Assembly: GCA_964534275.1 (NCBI GenBank)
Contig: CAZHQG010000009.1
Location: 1 to 64,000, forward strand
Direction: 5' to 3'
From: HRBIN30 sp964534275
GTDB taxonomy: Bacteria; Desulfobacterota; Binatia; HRBIN30
Length of the DNA stretch: 64,000 nucleotides
Numbering within the stretch: the first letter of the stretch is position 1; each line of letters begins with the position of its first letter. This document shows, one piece after another, positions 1 through 9,433 of this stretch. The notes beneath the pieces are model-generated. The model was not told where the DNA came from. It saw nothing but the letters and a program-made list of their open reading frames with translations, and did no database searches. The position numbers were made by a program, and so were the translations under genes.

Positions 1-315
1 CGTGGACCACGTGGGGCAGCGAGCTTGGCCGCTGAGGCTGCGCTGCCCACGCCGCTTGCGGTGGGGCCCGCCGCGCACCGAGGCATTCGATCGCAGTTCG
101 CAACTTCCTTCGGCCTGTCTGCTTTAAAAAATGTCACGAGGATCGCGTCCCGACCGGAGCCGAGCTGCGGTGCCTGACACGGACGCTTTGCACCGAGGTT
201 CTCGATGGCTCGCCGCCGTGGCATAAGCTGCCTACGAGCGTGCCGCGCCCGTTACTTCGGTTCGGCTATGCTTCGATGTTTTTCATCGTGACGTAAGACC
301 TGGAGGCACACGCAA
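1..315. other. left-edge region without a recognisable gene
   Basis: No supported gene. One plus-strand frame is open from the edge to a TGA near 172-174, but its product is low-complexity and matches no family I know, so it is not called. A TGGAGG ribosome binding site at 301-306 belongs to the P-type ATPase gene that follows. Confidence 0.5.
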
Positions 316-3111
316 GTGAATCGCAACGAGCAGGTGGTTTCTTGGGCGGAGCCCGACGCGGAGCAAGTGCTGCGAGCCCTTGGCACCAGCTTGGAGGGAC
401 TTTCGCTCGAAGAGGCTCGCGTTCGCCTGCAGCGTTTTGGACCCAATGTGCCCCCTCGGGTACCGAGAACTCCTTGGTATTGGCACTTGGCGAGGAACTT
501 CGTCCACTTGTTCGCCGTGCTGCTCTGGGTTGCAGCGCTCCTAGCCTGGGTGAGCGGCATGCCCGAGCTTGCTGCGGCCATCGTGCTGGTCATCGCCATC
601 AATGGGCTTTTCAGTTTCTGGCAAGAGTATCAGGCCGAGCGTGCAGCCGAAGCCTTGGAGGCGTTCTTGCCGCAACAAGTGGTCGTGCGGCGCGGCGGCA
701 CCGAGTTTTTGGTGCCTGCCAACGAAGTCGTTCCCGGGGATCTTTTGGTCTTGCGGGCTGGGGAAGCCATTGCCGCCGACGCGCGGATCGTCCGGAGCGA
801 TCAGCTGCGCGTGGATCTCTCGCATCTAACGGGAGAGTCGCGACCTGTTCCGCGGGTCGCTGAACCGCAACCGGCCTACCGCGGAACTCCTTGGCAAGCA
901 GCAAACCTCGTGTTTGCTGGTTCGTTTGTGACCGATGGCACTGGCGAAGCGGTCGTGTTTGCCACCGGCGCCGCGACGCAGTTCGGGCAACTGGCGCAGC
1001 TCGCACAAAGGCAGCCCGAGCGTCCGAGTCCTCTGGAACGTGAACTCGCCAGAGTCGTGCGTGCCGTGAGCGTTCTCGCTTTCAGTCTCGGCATGCTCTC
1101 GTTTTTCGCTGCCGAGCTGTGGGGCCGGCTCGCCATCCGCGATGCGTTTCTCTTCGCCCTCGGGATCATCGTGGCGAACGTTCCCGAAGGGCTCCTTCCA
1201 ACCCTCACACTCGCTCTCGCGGTCGCCGCTCGGGCGATGGCGCGAAAGAACGCCGTGGTCAAACGGCTCTCCACAATCGAAGCCCTCGGCGCAACAACGG
1301 TCATTCTCACGGACAAAACCGGCACGCTCACGCTGAACGAGATGACTGTGCGCGAGGTGTGGGCCGGGGGAGTACCGTTCGTGTTCACCGGCTCTGACCA
1401 GCCCAGAGCGGAAACCGCAGAGGGCGCCGGCCTTGGCGCCGATGCCGACACAGGATTGGCGGACCTGCGCCGACTTCTGCGCTGCGCCGCAACGTGTTGC
1501 CACGTGGAATTCGTGCCACCCCAACGGGCCGGCGACCGTATGCGCCCCGTGGGAGATCCAACAGAAATCGCTCTCATCGTCGCGGCCGCTAAGGTCGGTT
1601 TCCCGCTCGATCACCTGCGGCAAATCAAGCGCATCGCAGAACTCCCGTTCGATTCGGCTCGAAAGCGAATGACCGTCATCGCGCAGATCGACGGCACGGT
1701 GACCGCGTGCTCGAAGGGAGCGTGGAGCGAAGTCGCCCCGCGTTGCCGCTTCGCTCGCCTGCACGGAAGCGTGGTCCCATTGGAGGCGGAGCAGCGTTCT
1801 GTCCTGCAGCACACTCATGACCGCCTTGCCGCGCGCGGATACCGGGTGCTTGCCGTTGCCGAGCGGCCGCTCCATGAATTTCCAACTCCACCGCTCCAAC
1901 GTGACGACATCGAGCGGGAGCTCGTGTTTCTCGGCTTCGTCGCCATGGAAGATCCCCCTCGCCCCGAAGTGCCGGCGGCCATCGCGGCTTGCAAACGCGC
2001 AGGCATCCGAGTGTGCATGGTCACCGGCGACGATCCTCTTACAGCCGTCGCAATCGCGCAAGAAATCGGCCTTCATGCGCAAAGCCCGCTGGTTGTGACA
2101 GGAGCGGACCTGGATCGTTACCACTCCGCTGCCCTGGAAACACTGTTACGGTCGCACCGCGATGTGTTGTTTGCTCGCGTTTCGCCCGAGCACAAACTCC
2201 GCCTCGTACAAGCCTTCCAACGCCTCGGAGAAGTCGTTGCCGTCACTGGGGATGGGGTCAACGACGCTCCCGCATTGCGCGGCGCCGAGATCGGTGTAGC
2301 CATGGGGGCGACCGGCACGGACGTGGCTCGCGAGGCAGGCGATATGATCTTGGCGGACGACAACTTCGCCACCATCGTAACCGCCATCGAGTACGGCAGG
2401 GCCGTTTTCGACAACGTGCGCAAGTTCGTGACCTACATCTTTGCCAGCAATGTGCCGGAAATCGTCCCGTTTCTATTCTTCGTGCTTGGTGGCTTCCCCC
2501 TGCCGTTGACCGTACTGCAAATCCTCGCAGTCGATTTGGGCACGGACCTTTTTCCAGCTCTTGCACTCGGGCGCGAACCTGCGGAGCCCGGCGTGATGGA
2601 GCGACCGCCACGATCGCGGCAGGAACGGATCCTGTCCGCCTCTACCCTGCTCCGCGCGTACGCTTGGCTTGGCCTCATCGAGGCCACCCTGTGCATGGGA
2701 GCGTACTTTTACGCCTATTGGCTGGCGGGATGGGTGCCGCCAAACCCATTGCCCACGGAACCTCGTGTTTATGCCACCGCGACCACGATGACCTTCGCCG
2801 GCATTGTCGCCTGCCAGGTGGGTAACGTCCTAGCGTGCCGAAGCGATCGCCTCTCCCTGTTCGCGTTGAACTGGACTGGCAGCCATTTTCTCTGGCTCGC
2901 GATCGCAGCGGAAGTCGCTCTCTGTTGCGCCTTCATGTACATTCCGTTTGCCGCCCGATTGTTCGGCTTTGCGCCTCTCAGCCTGCAACACTGGCTCCCG
3001 CTGCTCGCGTATCCGGTTCTCCTCCTAGGTCTCGAAGAGGGACGCAAGGCACTTGTACGGGCAATCGAAGCGCGGTCAAACCGGTTCCAAGCCGGCAACG
3101 CGTACAACTAG
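316..3111 (+). CDS. P-type cation-transporting ATPase, Na+/K+-ATPase-like (P2 type)
   Basis: Membrane pump that couples ATP hydrolysis to cation transport through an aspartyl-phosphate intermediate. The 931-residue length is usual. Order: N-terminal cation-ATPase domain (about 5-70), TM pair, actuator domain with TGES (172-175), PEGLLP in M4 (290-295), phosphorylation site DKTGTLT (D333), nucleotide domain, TGDGVND (644-650), and six C-terminal TM segments. The segment around PEGLL, ARKN and VKRLSTIEALG, and the C-terminal AVDLGTDLFPALALGREPAE, resemble animal Na+/K+- and H+/K+-ATPase alpha chains (P2C) more than Ca2+ pumps. That is family recognition, so the ion is not certain. GTG start behind TGGAGG. 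The 3' end overlaps the convergent helicase gene by 36 bp. Confidence 0.9.
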   Translation: MNRNEQVVSWAEPDAEQVLRALGTSLEGLSLEEARVRLQRFGPNVPPRVPRTPWYWHLARNFVHLFAVLLWVAALLAWVSGMPELAAAIVLVIAINGLFSFWQEYQAERAAEALEAFLPQQVVVRRGGTEFLVPANEVVPGDLLVLRAGEAIAADARIVRSDQLRVDLSHLTGESRPVPRVAEPQPAYRGTPWQAANLVFAGSFVTDGTGEAVVFATGAATQFGQLAQLAQRQPERPSPLERELARVVRAVSVLAFSLGMLSFFAAELWGRLAIRDAFLFALGIIVANVPEGLLPTLTLALAVAARAMARKNAVVKRLSTIEALGATTVILTDKTGTLTLNEMTVREVWAGGVPFVFTGSDQPRAETAEGAGLGADADTGLADLRRLLRCAATCCHVEFVPPQRAGDRMRPVGDPTEIALIVAAAKVGFPLDHLRQIKRIAELPFDSARKRMTVIAQIDGTVTACSKGAWSEVAPRCRFARLHGSVVPLEAEQRSVLQHTHDRLAARGYRVLAVAERPLHEFPTPPLQRDDIERELVFLGFVAMEDPPRPEVPAAIAACKRAGIRVCMVTGDDPLTAVAIAQEIGLHAQSPLVVTGADLDRYHSAALETLLRSHRDVLFARVSPEHKLRLVQAFQRLGEVVAVTGDGVNDAPALRGAEIGVAMGATGTDVAREAGDMILADDNFATIVTAIEYGRAVFDNVRKFVTYIFASNVPEIVPFLFFVLGGFPLPLTVLQILAVDLGTDLFPALALGREPAEPGVMERPPRSRQERILSASTLLRAYAWLGLIEATLCMGAYFYAYWLAGWVPPNPLPTEPRVYATATTMTFAGIVACQVGNVLACRSDRLSLFALNWTGSHFLWLAIAAEVALCCAFMYIPFAARLFGFAPLSLQHWLPLLAYPVLLLGLEEGRKALVRAIEARSNRFQAGNAYN

Positions 3112-5241
3112 TTTTTTGCGCCCGGCACGCTCGAAGTACACGACGACCTTTTGCCCGTCACCACGGCCTTCCACCTGCAGCACCGTACCAATCCCAAACA
3201 TTGGGTGCCGTACTTTTTGGCCCTTGCGCAGCCCGTCATCATACACCACCCGCGGTTCTTCTGTGCGCGGATGTTCTGCTGCCATTGCCGCCCGGCGCGC
3301 CACGCTCCACCCGACCCCTTGGCTGCCTAAGAAATCGACCACATCGACCGGCACTTCTTGCACGAAGCGGCTCGGCTGATTTTGCTGCACGCTGCCGAAC
3401 AAGCGCCGCTGCATCGCGTAGCTCAAATACAGCTTCTCGCGGGCCCGCGTCATCCCAACGTAACAAAGGCGGCGCTCTTCCTCGATTTCCTCGTCGTCCT
3501 CGTTCCGTCGCCGCAGCGGGAACAACCCTTCCTCCATGCCTACCAGGAAAACAACGGGAAACTCCAGTCCTTTCGCTGCGTGCAGGGTCATCAAGGTCAG
3601 CCGATCGCTTGCTTCCGTGTAGGCGTCTACGTCGGCAACCAAAGCCGCCTGTTCCAAAAATTCCGCGAGCGACTCTGCGTGCGCGGCGTGTTCCTCCAAG
3701 GAACGCAACAGCTCTTGGATGTTGCGGAGCCGCTCGTCCGCTTCGGCGGTTCCTTGTTCTTCGAGCGCGGCGCCGTAACCGGTTTCCCGCACCACCCGTG
3801 CGGCCAACTCGGCATACGACGTATGTTCCTGCGCCGTTCGCAGCTCGTCGATGAACGCCACGAAACGCTGCACCCGTTCGGCTGCCACGCTCTTGAGCAC
3901 GCCGCGCTCGAGGGCAAGCTTGCACGCTGGGAAAAATCCACCGGCTTCGTCCTCCAATGAGGCAATCCGCGCCACAGTGGCCTCGCCAATCCCCCGAGCG
4001 GGAACATTGACGATCCGCTTGGCTGCTACGCTGTCGTGAGGGTTCACGATCAAGCGCAGGTAAGCGAGAATGTCTTTCACCTCGGCACGGGCGAAAAAGC
4101 GCATGCCCCCCACAACCGTGTAAGGAAACCGTGCTCGTACGAACGCCTCTTCGAAGACGCGCGACTGCGCGTTGGTTCGGTACAAAACGGCAATGTCGCC
4201 AAGCTTGCGTCCCCGGCGCACTAAGCGCTGCACTTCGGCGGCTACCCACTCGGCTTCCTTGAGGTCGTCGGGCCAAGCAGCAACGGTGACCCGCTCTCCG
4301 GCAGGGTTTTCGGTCCACAATGTCTTTCCCTTGCGCATCGAGTTGTGCGCCACGACTGCCGAGGCCGCACGTAAAATTGCGCGCGTCGAACGGTAATTTT
4401 GTTCCAAATAAATGACCCGCGCCTCGGGATAGTCGCGTTCGAAATCGAGAATGTTGCGAATTTCGGCGCCACGCCAGCGATAGATGGATTGGTCTTCGTC
4501 ACCCACCACGCACAAATTCCGGTGTGGCTCCACGAGCCATCGCAACAACCGATACTGCACGATGTTGGTATCTTGGTACTCGTCGACGAGTACGTGGTCG
4601 AACCTGTTTTGCCACCGCTCGCGCACCTCAGGAACCTCGTCAAACAACTGCAGCACCAACAGCAGCAAGTCGGCGAAGTCCATCGCACCGCACTGGCGCA
4701 GCCGCCGCTGGTACAAGCGGTAAACCTCGCCAATCTCCTCCTCACGCGGGGAACTGGGAACGAACTGCTCAGCACCGATGCCGCGGTTCTTGCATTGGTC
4801 GATCACGGCAGCCACTGCCGGCACAGGCAAGCGTTCCACGGAGAGGTGCAACTCCGTGATGCAGTCGCGAAGCAGGCGCTGCTGGTCTTGCTCGTCGTAA
4901 ATGACGAAGTCCCGTGGGTAGCCTAGGTACGGGGCTTCGTGGCGGAGCAAGCGCGCGCAAGTCGAGTGGAAGGTGGCGATCCATGGCTCGCAATCGCCGA
5001 CGAGGCGCTGTACCCGCTGACGCATTTCGCCTGCCGCCTTGTTCGTGAAGGTCACCGCCAAGATCCGGTGGGCTGGAACTCCGCGCTCGGCGACCAAGTA
5101 CGCGACCCTGCTTGTCAACGTGCGGGTTTTCCCCGACCCCGCGCCCGCCAAAACAAGGAGCGGCCCTTCGGGGTGCAGGACGGCCTCCCGCTGCATGGGG
5201 TTCAGATCGGTAAGGAGTGCATTCATGGGATATCGGTTCAT
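3076..5241 (-). CDS. uvrD/pcrA: UvrD/PcrA-type superfamily 1 DNA helicase
   Basis: ATP-dependent 3'-5' DNA helicase of nucleotide excision repair, mismatch repair and replication restart. All SF1A motifs are visible: Q-motif region LNPMQREAV, Walker A GAGSGKT (about 33-39), VDEYQDTN (motif II), GDEDQSIYRWRGAE (III), QNYRST (IV), TLHAAKGLEFPVVF (V) and VGMTRAREKLYLS (VI). The last 50 residues form the small PcrA/UvrD C-terminal domain (HPMFGIGTVL...GRKKLVV). Length of 721 residues is normal. I chose ATG at 5241 (GGGGAG upstream); ATG at 5226 is equally possible. The gene overlaps the ATPase gene tail to tail by 36 bp, with no terminator between them. Confidence 0.95.
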   Translation of the reverse strand: MNRYPMNALLTDLNPMQREAVLHPEGPLLVLAGAGSGKTRTLTSRVAYLVAERGVPAHRILAVTFTNKAAGEMRQRVQRLVGDCEPWIATFHSTCARLLRHEAPYLGYPRDFVIYDEQDQQRLLRDCITELHLSVERLPVPAVAAVIDQCKNRGIGAEQFVPSSPREEEIGEVYRLYQRRLRQCGAMDFADLLLLVLQLFDEVPEVRERWQNRFDHVLVDEYQDTNIVQYRLLRWLVEPHRNLCVVGDEDQSIYRWRGAEIRNILDFERDYPEARVIYLEQNYRSTRAILRAASAVVAHNSMRKGKTLWTENPAGERVTVAAWPDDLKEAEWVAAEVQRLVRRGRKLGDIAVLYRTNAQSRVFEEAFVRARFPYTVVGGMRFFARAEVKDILAYLRLIVNPHDSVAAKRIVNVPARGIGEATVARIASLEDEAGGFFPACKLALERGVLKSVAAERVQRFVAFIDELRTAQEHTSYAELAARVVRETGYGAALEEQGTAEADERLRNIQELLRSLEEHAAHAESLAEFLEQAALVADVDAYTEASDRLTLMTLHAAKGLEFPVVFLVGMEEGLFPLRRRNEDDEEIEEERRLCYVGMTRAREKLYLSYAMQRRLFGSVQQNQPSRFVQEVPVDVVDFLGSQGVGWSVARRAAMAAEHPRTEEPRVVYDDGLRKGQKVRHPMFGIGTVLQVEGRGDGQKVVVYFERAGRKKLVVRVAGLEPV

Positions 5242-5310
5242 TTTCGCTCGCGGCTCCCCAAAACGCGGAAGTCGACCTCCCACCGCGGGCCGCGTGCACG
5301 AGGGGAATTC

Positions 5311-6324
5311 TCAGTCCACCCGGATGAGCACATCGTCGTCACCACGCCTCTCCAACGCAATCGAACGATCGAGAAATTCCTGAATCACCCAACGATTGGT
5401 TTCCGTGTGTCGAGAGGGGTTCAACGTTCGGAAGCAACCCCTCGCGAACGCCAGCGGCAGCAAAAGTTGATCGGCAAGGTGCACACCCACAGGCACATTC
5501 GCCTCCAAGTAACGCCGGGCAGCTTGGCAGGCTTCGGCCGCGACGTCTTCGGCCCGCACGCCACGCTGACCGAACCCAGCGACCATCTCCACCAGTTGTT
5601 CACTTTCCATGCTCAACAGCAAAACGTTGCCAGGCCCTTGCCCTGGAGGCAGTACTTCCACCACAGTGTCTTCCTCGCGCCAGCCTAACAGCCTTCGCAC
5701 AACTTGAAGTTCTCGGTGCGCAATGTGCGGAGGTAGATCAGCCACCACTGCTCGTGCGAGTACTGTCTCCACTTGCCCGCGCTCGAGCAGCTCGAGCCTT
5801 TGCCAGCGGGTCACCGGCTCGATTTCTACAGTCAGTCGGCCTCCTCCACGCGGATAAAACCCGTATCGCTCCAGTCGGCTCGTCACCGTCGCTCCCATGC
5901 GGCGCAGCAGGGGCAGGTAGACTGCAGCGACGAAGTCGTAGGGAGGCGCCGCCGGATTGTGGGTGCCTCCGGTGCACACGATTCGCGAGGGCTCAGGGGC
6001 GTGCAACAAAGGCAGCAGCACAGTCTGCAAAACCAAGGTGGCGCTACCCGCAGAGCCAACGGCAAACTCGTACTCGCCGCCGTGAATCTTTTGTGGGCGG
6101 AACACCAGTTCTTGGGAGCCCAGCACATCGCCGTCCACCTCGGCAGCGCCAACTTTTGCTGCCGCATGCACCGCAGCGAGATGCTGACGAAGCAAGCCAG
6201 GTCGATCCCGGCCCGCCCGGATGTGGTGGATGCGGAACGGCCGACCCGTCACTAACGACAGGGCAAGGGCGCTGCGCAGAATTTGTCCACCACCCTCACC
6301 GCGCGAACCATCGAGAACAACCAT
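5311..6324 (-). CDS. rtcA: RNA 3'-terminal phosphate cyclase
   Basis: Converts RNA 3'-phosphate ends to 2',3'-cyclic phosphates using ATP through an enzyme-AMP intermediate. The 337-residue product begins with the family signature DGSRGEGGGQILR (residues 5-17) and RPGLLRQHLA. Near the C-terminus, SRHTETNRWVIQEF carries the histidine expected to be adenylated in this family. ATG 6324 is chosen because GGAGG lies about 10 nt upstream and it gives the family length; an upstream open extension looks non-coding. No rtcB ligase or rtcR regulator is nearby, so it is apart from the classical rtc operon. The small exported-protein gene lies 100 bp upstream on the same strand. Confidence 0.93.
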   Translation of the reverse strand: MVVLDGSRGEGGGQILRSALALSLVTGRPFRIHHIRAGRDRPGLLRQHLAAVHAAAKVGAAEVDGDVLGSQELVFRPQKIHGGEYEFAVGSAGSATLVLQTVLLPLLHAPEPSRIVCTGGTHNPAAPPYDFVAAVYLPLLRRMGATVTSRLERYGFYPRGGGRLTVEIEPVTRWQRLELLERGQVETVLARAVVADLPPHIAHRELQVVRRLLGWREEDTVVEVLPPGQGPGNVLLLSMESEQLVEMVAGFGQRGVRAEDVAAEACQAARRYLEANVPVGVHLADQLLLPLAFARGCFRTLNPSRHTETNRWVIQEFLDRSIALERRGDDDVLIRVD

Positions 6325-6424
6325 ACTCCGAGCACCTCCAACGACCCCGTCGACCCCTACCAGCTCGCCATCTTCCTTCGGGGGAACTGTCGCGCAAGCC
6401 GCCCCCGAACGAAGAGGGAGCAAA

Positions 6425-6940
6425 CTACGGCAGCCGGCGGTAACGAAACGTCTGCCCGGTTTGCGGATCGCGCAAAACCAGCACTTTGCCTTCGAAGCGT
6501 ACCTCGCGAACGATCTTGGTCGTGTGGGGCGTCGGGGCTGCCGCTGGAGTTCCTTCAGCACCCGGCGTGGGGACCTTGCGTGCAACAGGCAATGCGAAAT
6601 CCAGAGACAATTTGCCGTCCGGCGTAATCTCGTATTTTGTGGTCATCTCCACTGCGTGACTTTTCCCTACGAACACACCATCCGGCCGGAATTCCAGTTC
6701 GTCCTCACTATCCTCTAGTTTCCAGCGCCCAAGGATCGCCTTTTGCACTTTCTTTTGTGTAGCGCTGAGCTTTGGTGTCGCGGCCACCTTACCCGAGCTC
6801 TTCTCCGGTGGGTTCCCTCCCCTGCTCTTAACGTTTTCCGCCGTCGCGCCGCGCTCGGTACCCAGAAGAACGACTGCCAGTAGCGCAAGGCTTGCAACCC
6901 ATCGATGTCCGATCCAGTACCTCCAACAACTGATCACCAT
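6425..6940 (-). CDS. exported protein of unknown function, lipocalin-like C-terminal part
   Basis: I do not recognise the family. The 171-residue product has an N-terminal hydrophobic segment (about 14-30) ending in ERGATAEN, consistent with a signal peptide or membrane anchor. A Lys/Pro/Ser-rich spacer follows, then from about residue 75 a beta-rich stretch with LGRWKLEDSEDELEFRPDG, spaced like small lipocalin- or META-type domains (G-x-W near the start, then alternating strands). The start ATG 6940 is fixed by AAGGAGAG 5-8 nt upstream and by the signal sequence. It is divergent from the beta-propeller gene at 7217, so the 276 bp between them should hold two promoters. Confidence 0.7.
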   Translation of the reverse strand: MVISCWRYWIGHRWVASLALLAVVLLGTERGATAENVKSRGGNPPEKSSGKVAATPKLSATQKKVQKAILGRWKLEDSEDELEFRPDGVFVGKSHAVEMTTKYEITPDGKLSLDFALPVARKVPTPGAEGTPAAAPTPHTTKIVREVRFEGKVLVLRDPQTGQTFRYRRLP

Positions 6941-7216
6941 TGCTCTCCTTCCGGCTTTGGCCACGCGATTGTGTTTACCTTGCGTACAGAGCGAATGCCA
7001 TGTGGTGAAGTCTCCAGTCGGCCAAATTGGTACAAACGGACTTGTTTTCGCCGACTTGCCAGCCAACGTTTTCGCTGAAAGGCCAGTGACGAAGCTGGCG
7101 GGCGCACAGTCGCTGGCACGCCCACGCACCCGACCGATCGCGCAAACCTTGTTCTTGGGGTTGACCACAGCGGAGCAAGCAGGTACGAAGACCGGGTCTT
7201 GGGGGAGCACACAGTG

Positions 7217-9433
7217 ATGCGAACTGCGAAGAGAGGGAGAGTGCTTGCCGCCTTGTTGGCGATGCTGGTCTGGGCTGCTCCAGTTCTTGGTGCCCAGTTA
7301 CCAGCAACGACTTTCAACACTGGGAGCAACAGCGGCCCCTTGGGACTGACGGTCGGCCCCGACGGGAATTTGTGGTTCACCTTGCGCCGCGTGCATCAGG
7401 TTTGGCGGGCCACGCCTTCTGGCACACTGACCAGTTTCGGGATTCCCACCGTCAACGCTGGGCCAGCGGGAATTACGAACGGCCCGGACGGTGCGCTTTG
7501 GTTCCTCGAGCAACAGGCCAACAAGGTCGCTCGCATGACGACAAGCGGAACCGTAACCGACGAGTTGCCAGTACCCACCGCGAGTGCTGGCCTGCTGAGC
7601 ATTACTGCCGACACCCAGGGGCGCATCTGGTTTACCGAATTTTCGAAAAACAAGCTTGGCTACGTGGACACGACCGACTCTACACTCCAAGTAATGGAAC
7701 TCGACGTGCCCGCAGACCCAACACTCGGTGAGCCGCGCCCGCACACGATTACGCTGGGCCCGGACGGGTATTTGTGGTTCACGCAGTACCAAGATAGTCG
7801 CATCGGGCGACTGAATCCCGCCACGCTCGCCATCGAGCAATTTCCACTGCCAGGTCCCGCTCGTTTTCCAACTGGGATCGTCACCGGGCCGGATGGTTTC
7901 CTCTGGATCCTCGAGGCCGGTACCAACACCGCCGTTGCACGTTTGGACCCGAGCAACCCGACTAGCGTTGTGGAACTGCCCATCACGGTGAATAGCTCAC
8001 CTATCGGAATCACCGTTGGGCCAGACGGGAATCTTTGGTTCACCCAGCAATCTACCAACCGGATGGGTCGCGTCCGACCGCTACCGACGCCCATCGTGAG
8101 CGAGTTCTCGTTCGCTTCTAGCTCCGTCATTCTCGGTCCCTACACGGTGGTTACGGGGCCGGACAACAACTTATGGTTGACGGCTTGGTTCTCGAACCAC
8201 CTTGTACGAATCGATTTTCCCATCGAGTCCCCAACACCCACGGTCACCGCAACGCCAACCTTCTCCCCGACATCGACGCCAACCCGCACGGCGACTCCAA
8301 CCGAAACCGCAACGCCCACACCAAGCCCCACAGCCACCGACACGGCTACCGCAACCCCCACGGCGACCGACACACCTTCGCCCACGCCAACAGGTACCCC
8401 CACACCAACCCCAACCGAAACGCCAACGCCTACGCCAACGGACACGCCAACTCCCACCGAGACACCCACTGTCACGGCCACAAGCACGCCGACGGAAACG
8501 GAAACTCCCACGGCAACTGCGACGGCGACCGAAACTCACACGCCAACCGCAAGCCCGACCGACACTCCCACTGCCACGCCGACGGAAACCTTAACCCCAA
8601 CCCCCACAGCATCGCCAACCGACACACCGACGGAGACGGCAACGCCGACGGTGACGGAAACCCCAACGGAAACTCCGACTCCTACTGAGACCCCCACCGA
8701 AACGCCAAGCCCGACGGCGACCGAGACGGCAACGGAGACACCAACTCCAACCGTGACCGAGACCCCGACGGAGACCGCAACACCGACGGTGACGGAAACC
8801 CCAACGGAAACCGCGACTCCTACTGAGACCCCGACCGAAACGCCAAGCCCGACGGCGACCGAGACAGCAACGGAGACACCAACTCCAACCGTGACCGAGA
8901 CCCCGACGGAAACTCCGACTCACACGGCCACAGCGTCGCCCTCCGATACGCCAACCGCCACCGAGACTCCCACGAGCACGCCGACTCCGGCGGCAACGGA
9001 CACTCCCACCCCCGAGCCCACAGAAACCGCGACGGCCACACCAACGAACACTGCGACGTCCACAGAGACGCCAACGGAAACGGCAACCGCAACCGCTACC
9101 GAAACCCGAACTCCGGAACCGACACCAACCGAGACACCCACACCTACAGCAACCGCGACCGAACCCCCCACGCCAACGCAGACTCCGACGGTTACGGTGA
9201 AGCCTTCGCCAACCCCGAACCCCTGTCCAGGGGACTGCGACGGAAGCGGTCAGGTTACCATCGACGAGCTGATCCGCTTGGTGAATATCCTGCTCCAACA
9301 CCAACCGGTAACACAGTGCCTCGCCGGTGATCTCTGTGGCGACGGTGCCATCACCGTGGATGAAGTGATCATTGCGGTTGGCGCGGCACTCAACGGATGT
9401 CCGGCGAGTTATCAGCCGCCCGTTTGCGAGTGA
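7217..9433 (+). CDS. secreted Vgb-like seven-bladed beta-propeller with Thr-Pro linker and C-terminal dockerin-like dyad
   Basis: Signal peptide (about 1-26, ending VLGAQ). Then seven copies of a blade motif of the type GPDGNLWFT, at about 45-residue spacing, fill residues 27-335. This is the virginiamycin-B-lyase/NHL-type propeller fold; lyase activity is not implied. A roughly 335-residue low-complexity linker of T-P-T/E-T repeats follows (8221-9219). The last 60 residues are two Ca2+-loop-like repeats, DCDGSGQVTIDEL and DLCGDGAITVDEV, framed by four cysteines, as in dockerin type I-like dyads. ATG 7217 has GGGGGAG nearby; in-frame TTG 7199 and GTG 7214 are alternatives. Probably a cell-surface or secreted binding protein. 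The 3' end overlaps the sulfotransferase gene by 22 bp. Confidence 0.85.
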   Translation: MRTAKRGRVLAALLAMLVWAAPVLGAQLPATTFNTGSNSGPLGLTVGPDGNLWFTLRRVHQVWRATPSGTLTSFGIPTVNAGPAGITNGPDGALWFLEQQANKVARMTTSGTVTDELPVPTASAGLLSITADTQGRIWFTEFSKNKLGYVDTTDSTLQVMELDVPADPTLGEPRPHTITLGPDGYLWFTQYQDSRIGRLNPATLAIEQFPLPGPARFPTGIVTGPDGFLWILEAGTNTAVARLDPSNPTSVVELPITVNSSPIGITVGPDGNLWFTQQSTNRMGRVRPLPTPIVSEFSFASSSVILGPYTVVTGPDNNLWLTAWFSNHLVRIDFPIESPTPTVTATPTFSPTSTPTRTATPTETATPTPSPTATDTATATPTATDTPSPTPTGTPTPTPTETPTPTPTDTPTPTETPTVTATSTPTETETPTATATATETHTPTASPTDTPTATPTETLTPTPTASPTDTPTETATPTVTETPTETPTPTETPTETPSPTATETATETPTPTVTETPTETATPTVTETPTETATPTETPTETPSPTATETATETPTPTVTETPTETPTHTATASPSDTPTATETPTSTPTPAATDTPTPEPTETATATPTNTATSTETPTETATATATETRTPEPTPTETPTPTATATEPPTPTQTPTVTVKPSPTPNPCPGDCDGSGQVTIDELIRLVNILLQHQPVTQCLAGDLCGDGAITVDEVIIAVGAALNGCPASYQPPVCE
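8221..9219 (+). repeat. Thr-Pro-rich coding repeat (linker)
   Basis: Roughly 1 kb of degenerate hexamer-like repeats coding for TPT, TET and TAT units between the propeller and the dockerin-like dyad. Composition (A/C-rich on the plus strand) differs from flanking sequence. It creates long open but meaningless frames on the other strand. Confidence 0.9.
8647..8922 (+). repeat. 138-bp near-identical tandem duplication inside the linker
   Basis: Two adjacent copies starting at 8647 and 8785 match over almost the full 138 bp (46 codons), with only a few substitutions. This is far closer than the degenerate repeats around them and indicates a recent in-frame duplication. Confidence 0.8.

Noticed and set aside
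1..174. Open frame running in from the left edge
   Set aside because: Low-complexity product with no recognisable domain and no context to support it.
8221..9219. Possible CRISPR or minisatellite array
   Set aside because: The repeats are in-frame Thr-Pro codons without conserved spacer/repeat structure.
8140..9304. Long open frames on the minus strand coding Gly/Val/Arg-rich products
   Set aside because: They are mirror images of the Thr-Pro linker of the secreted propeller protein; composition, not selection, keeps them open.
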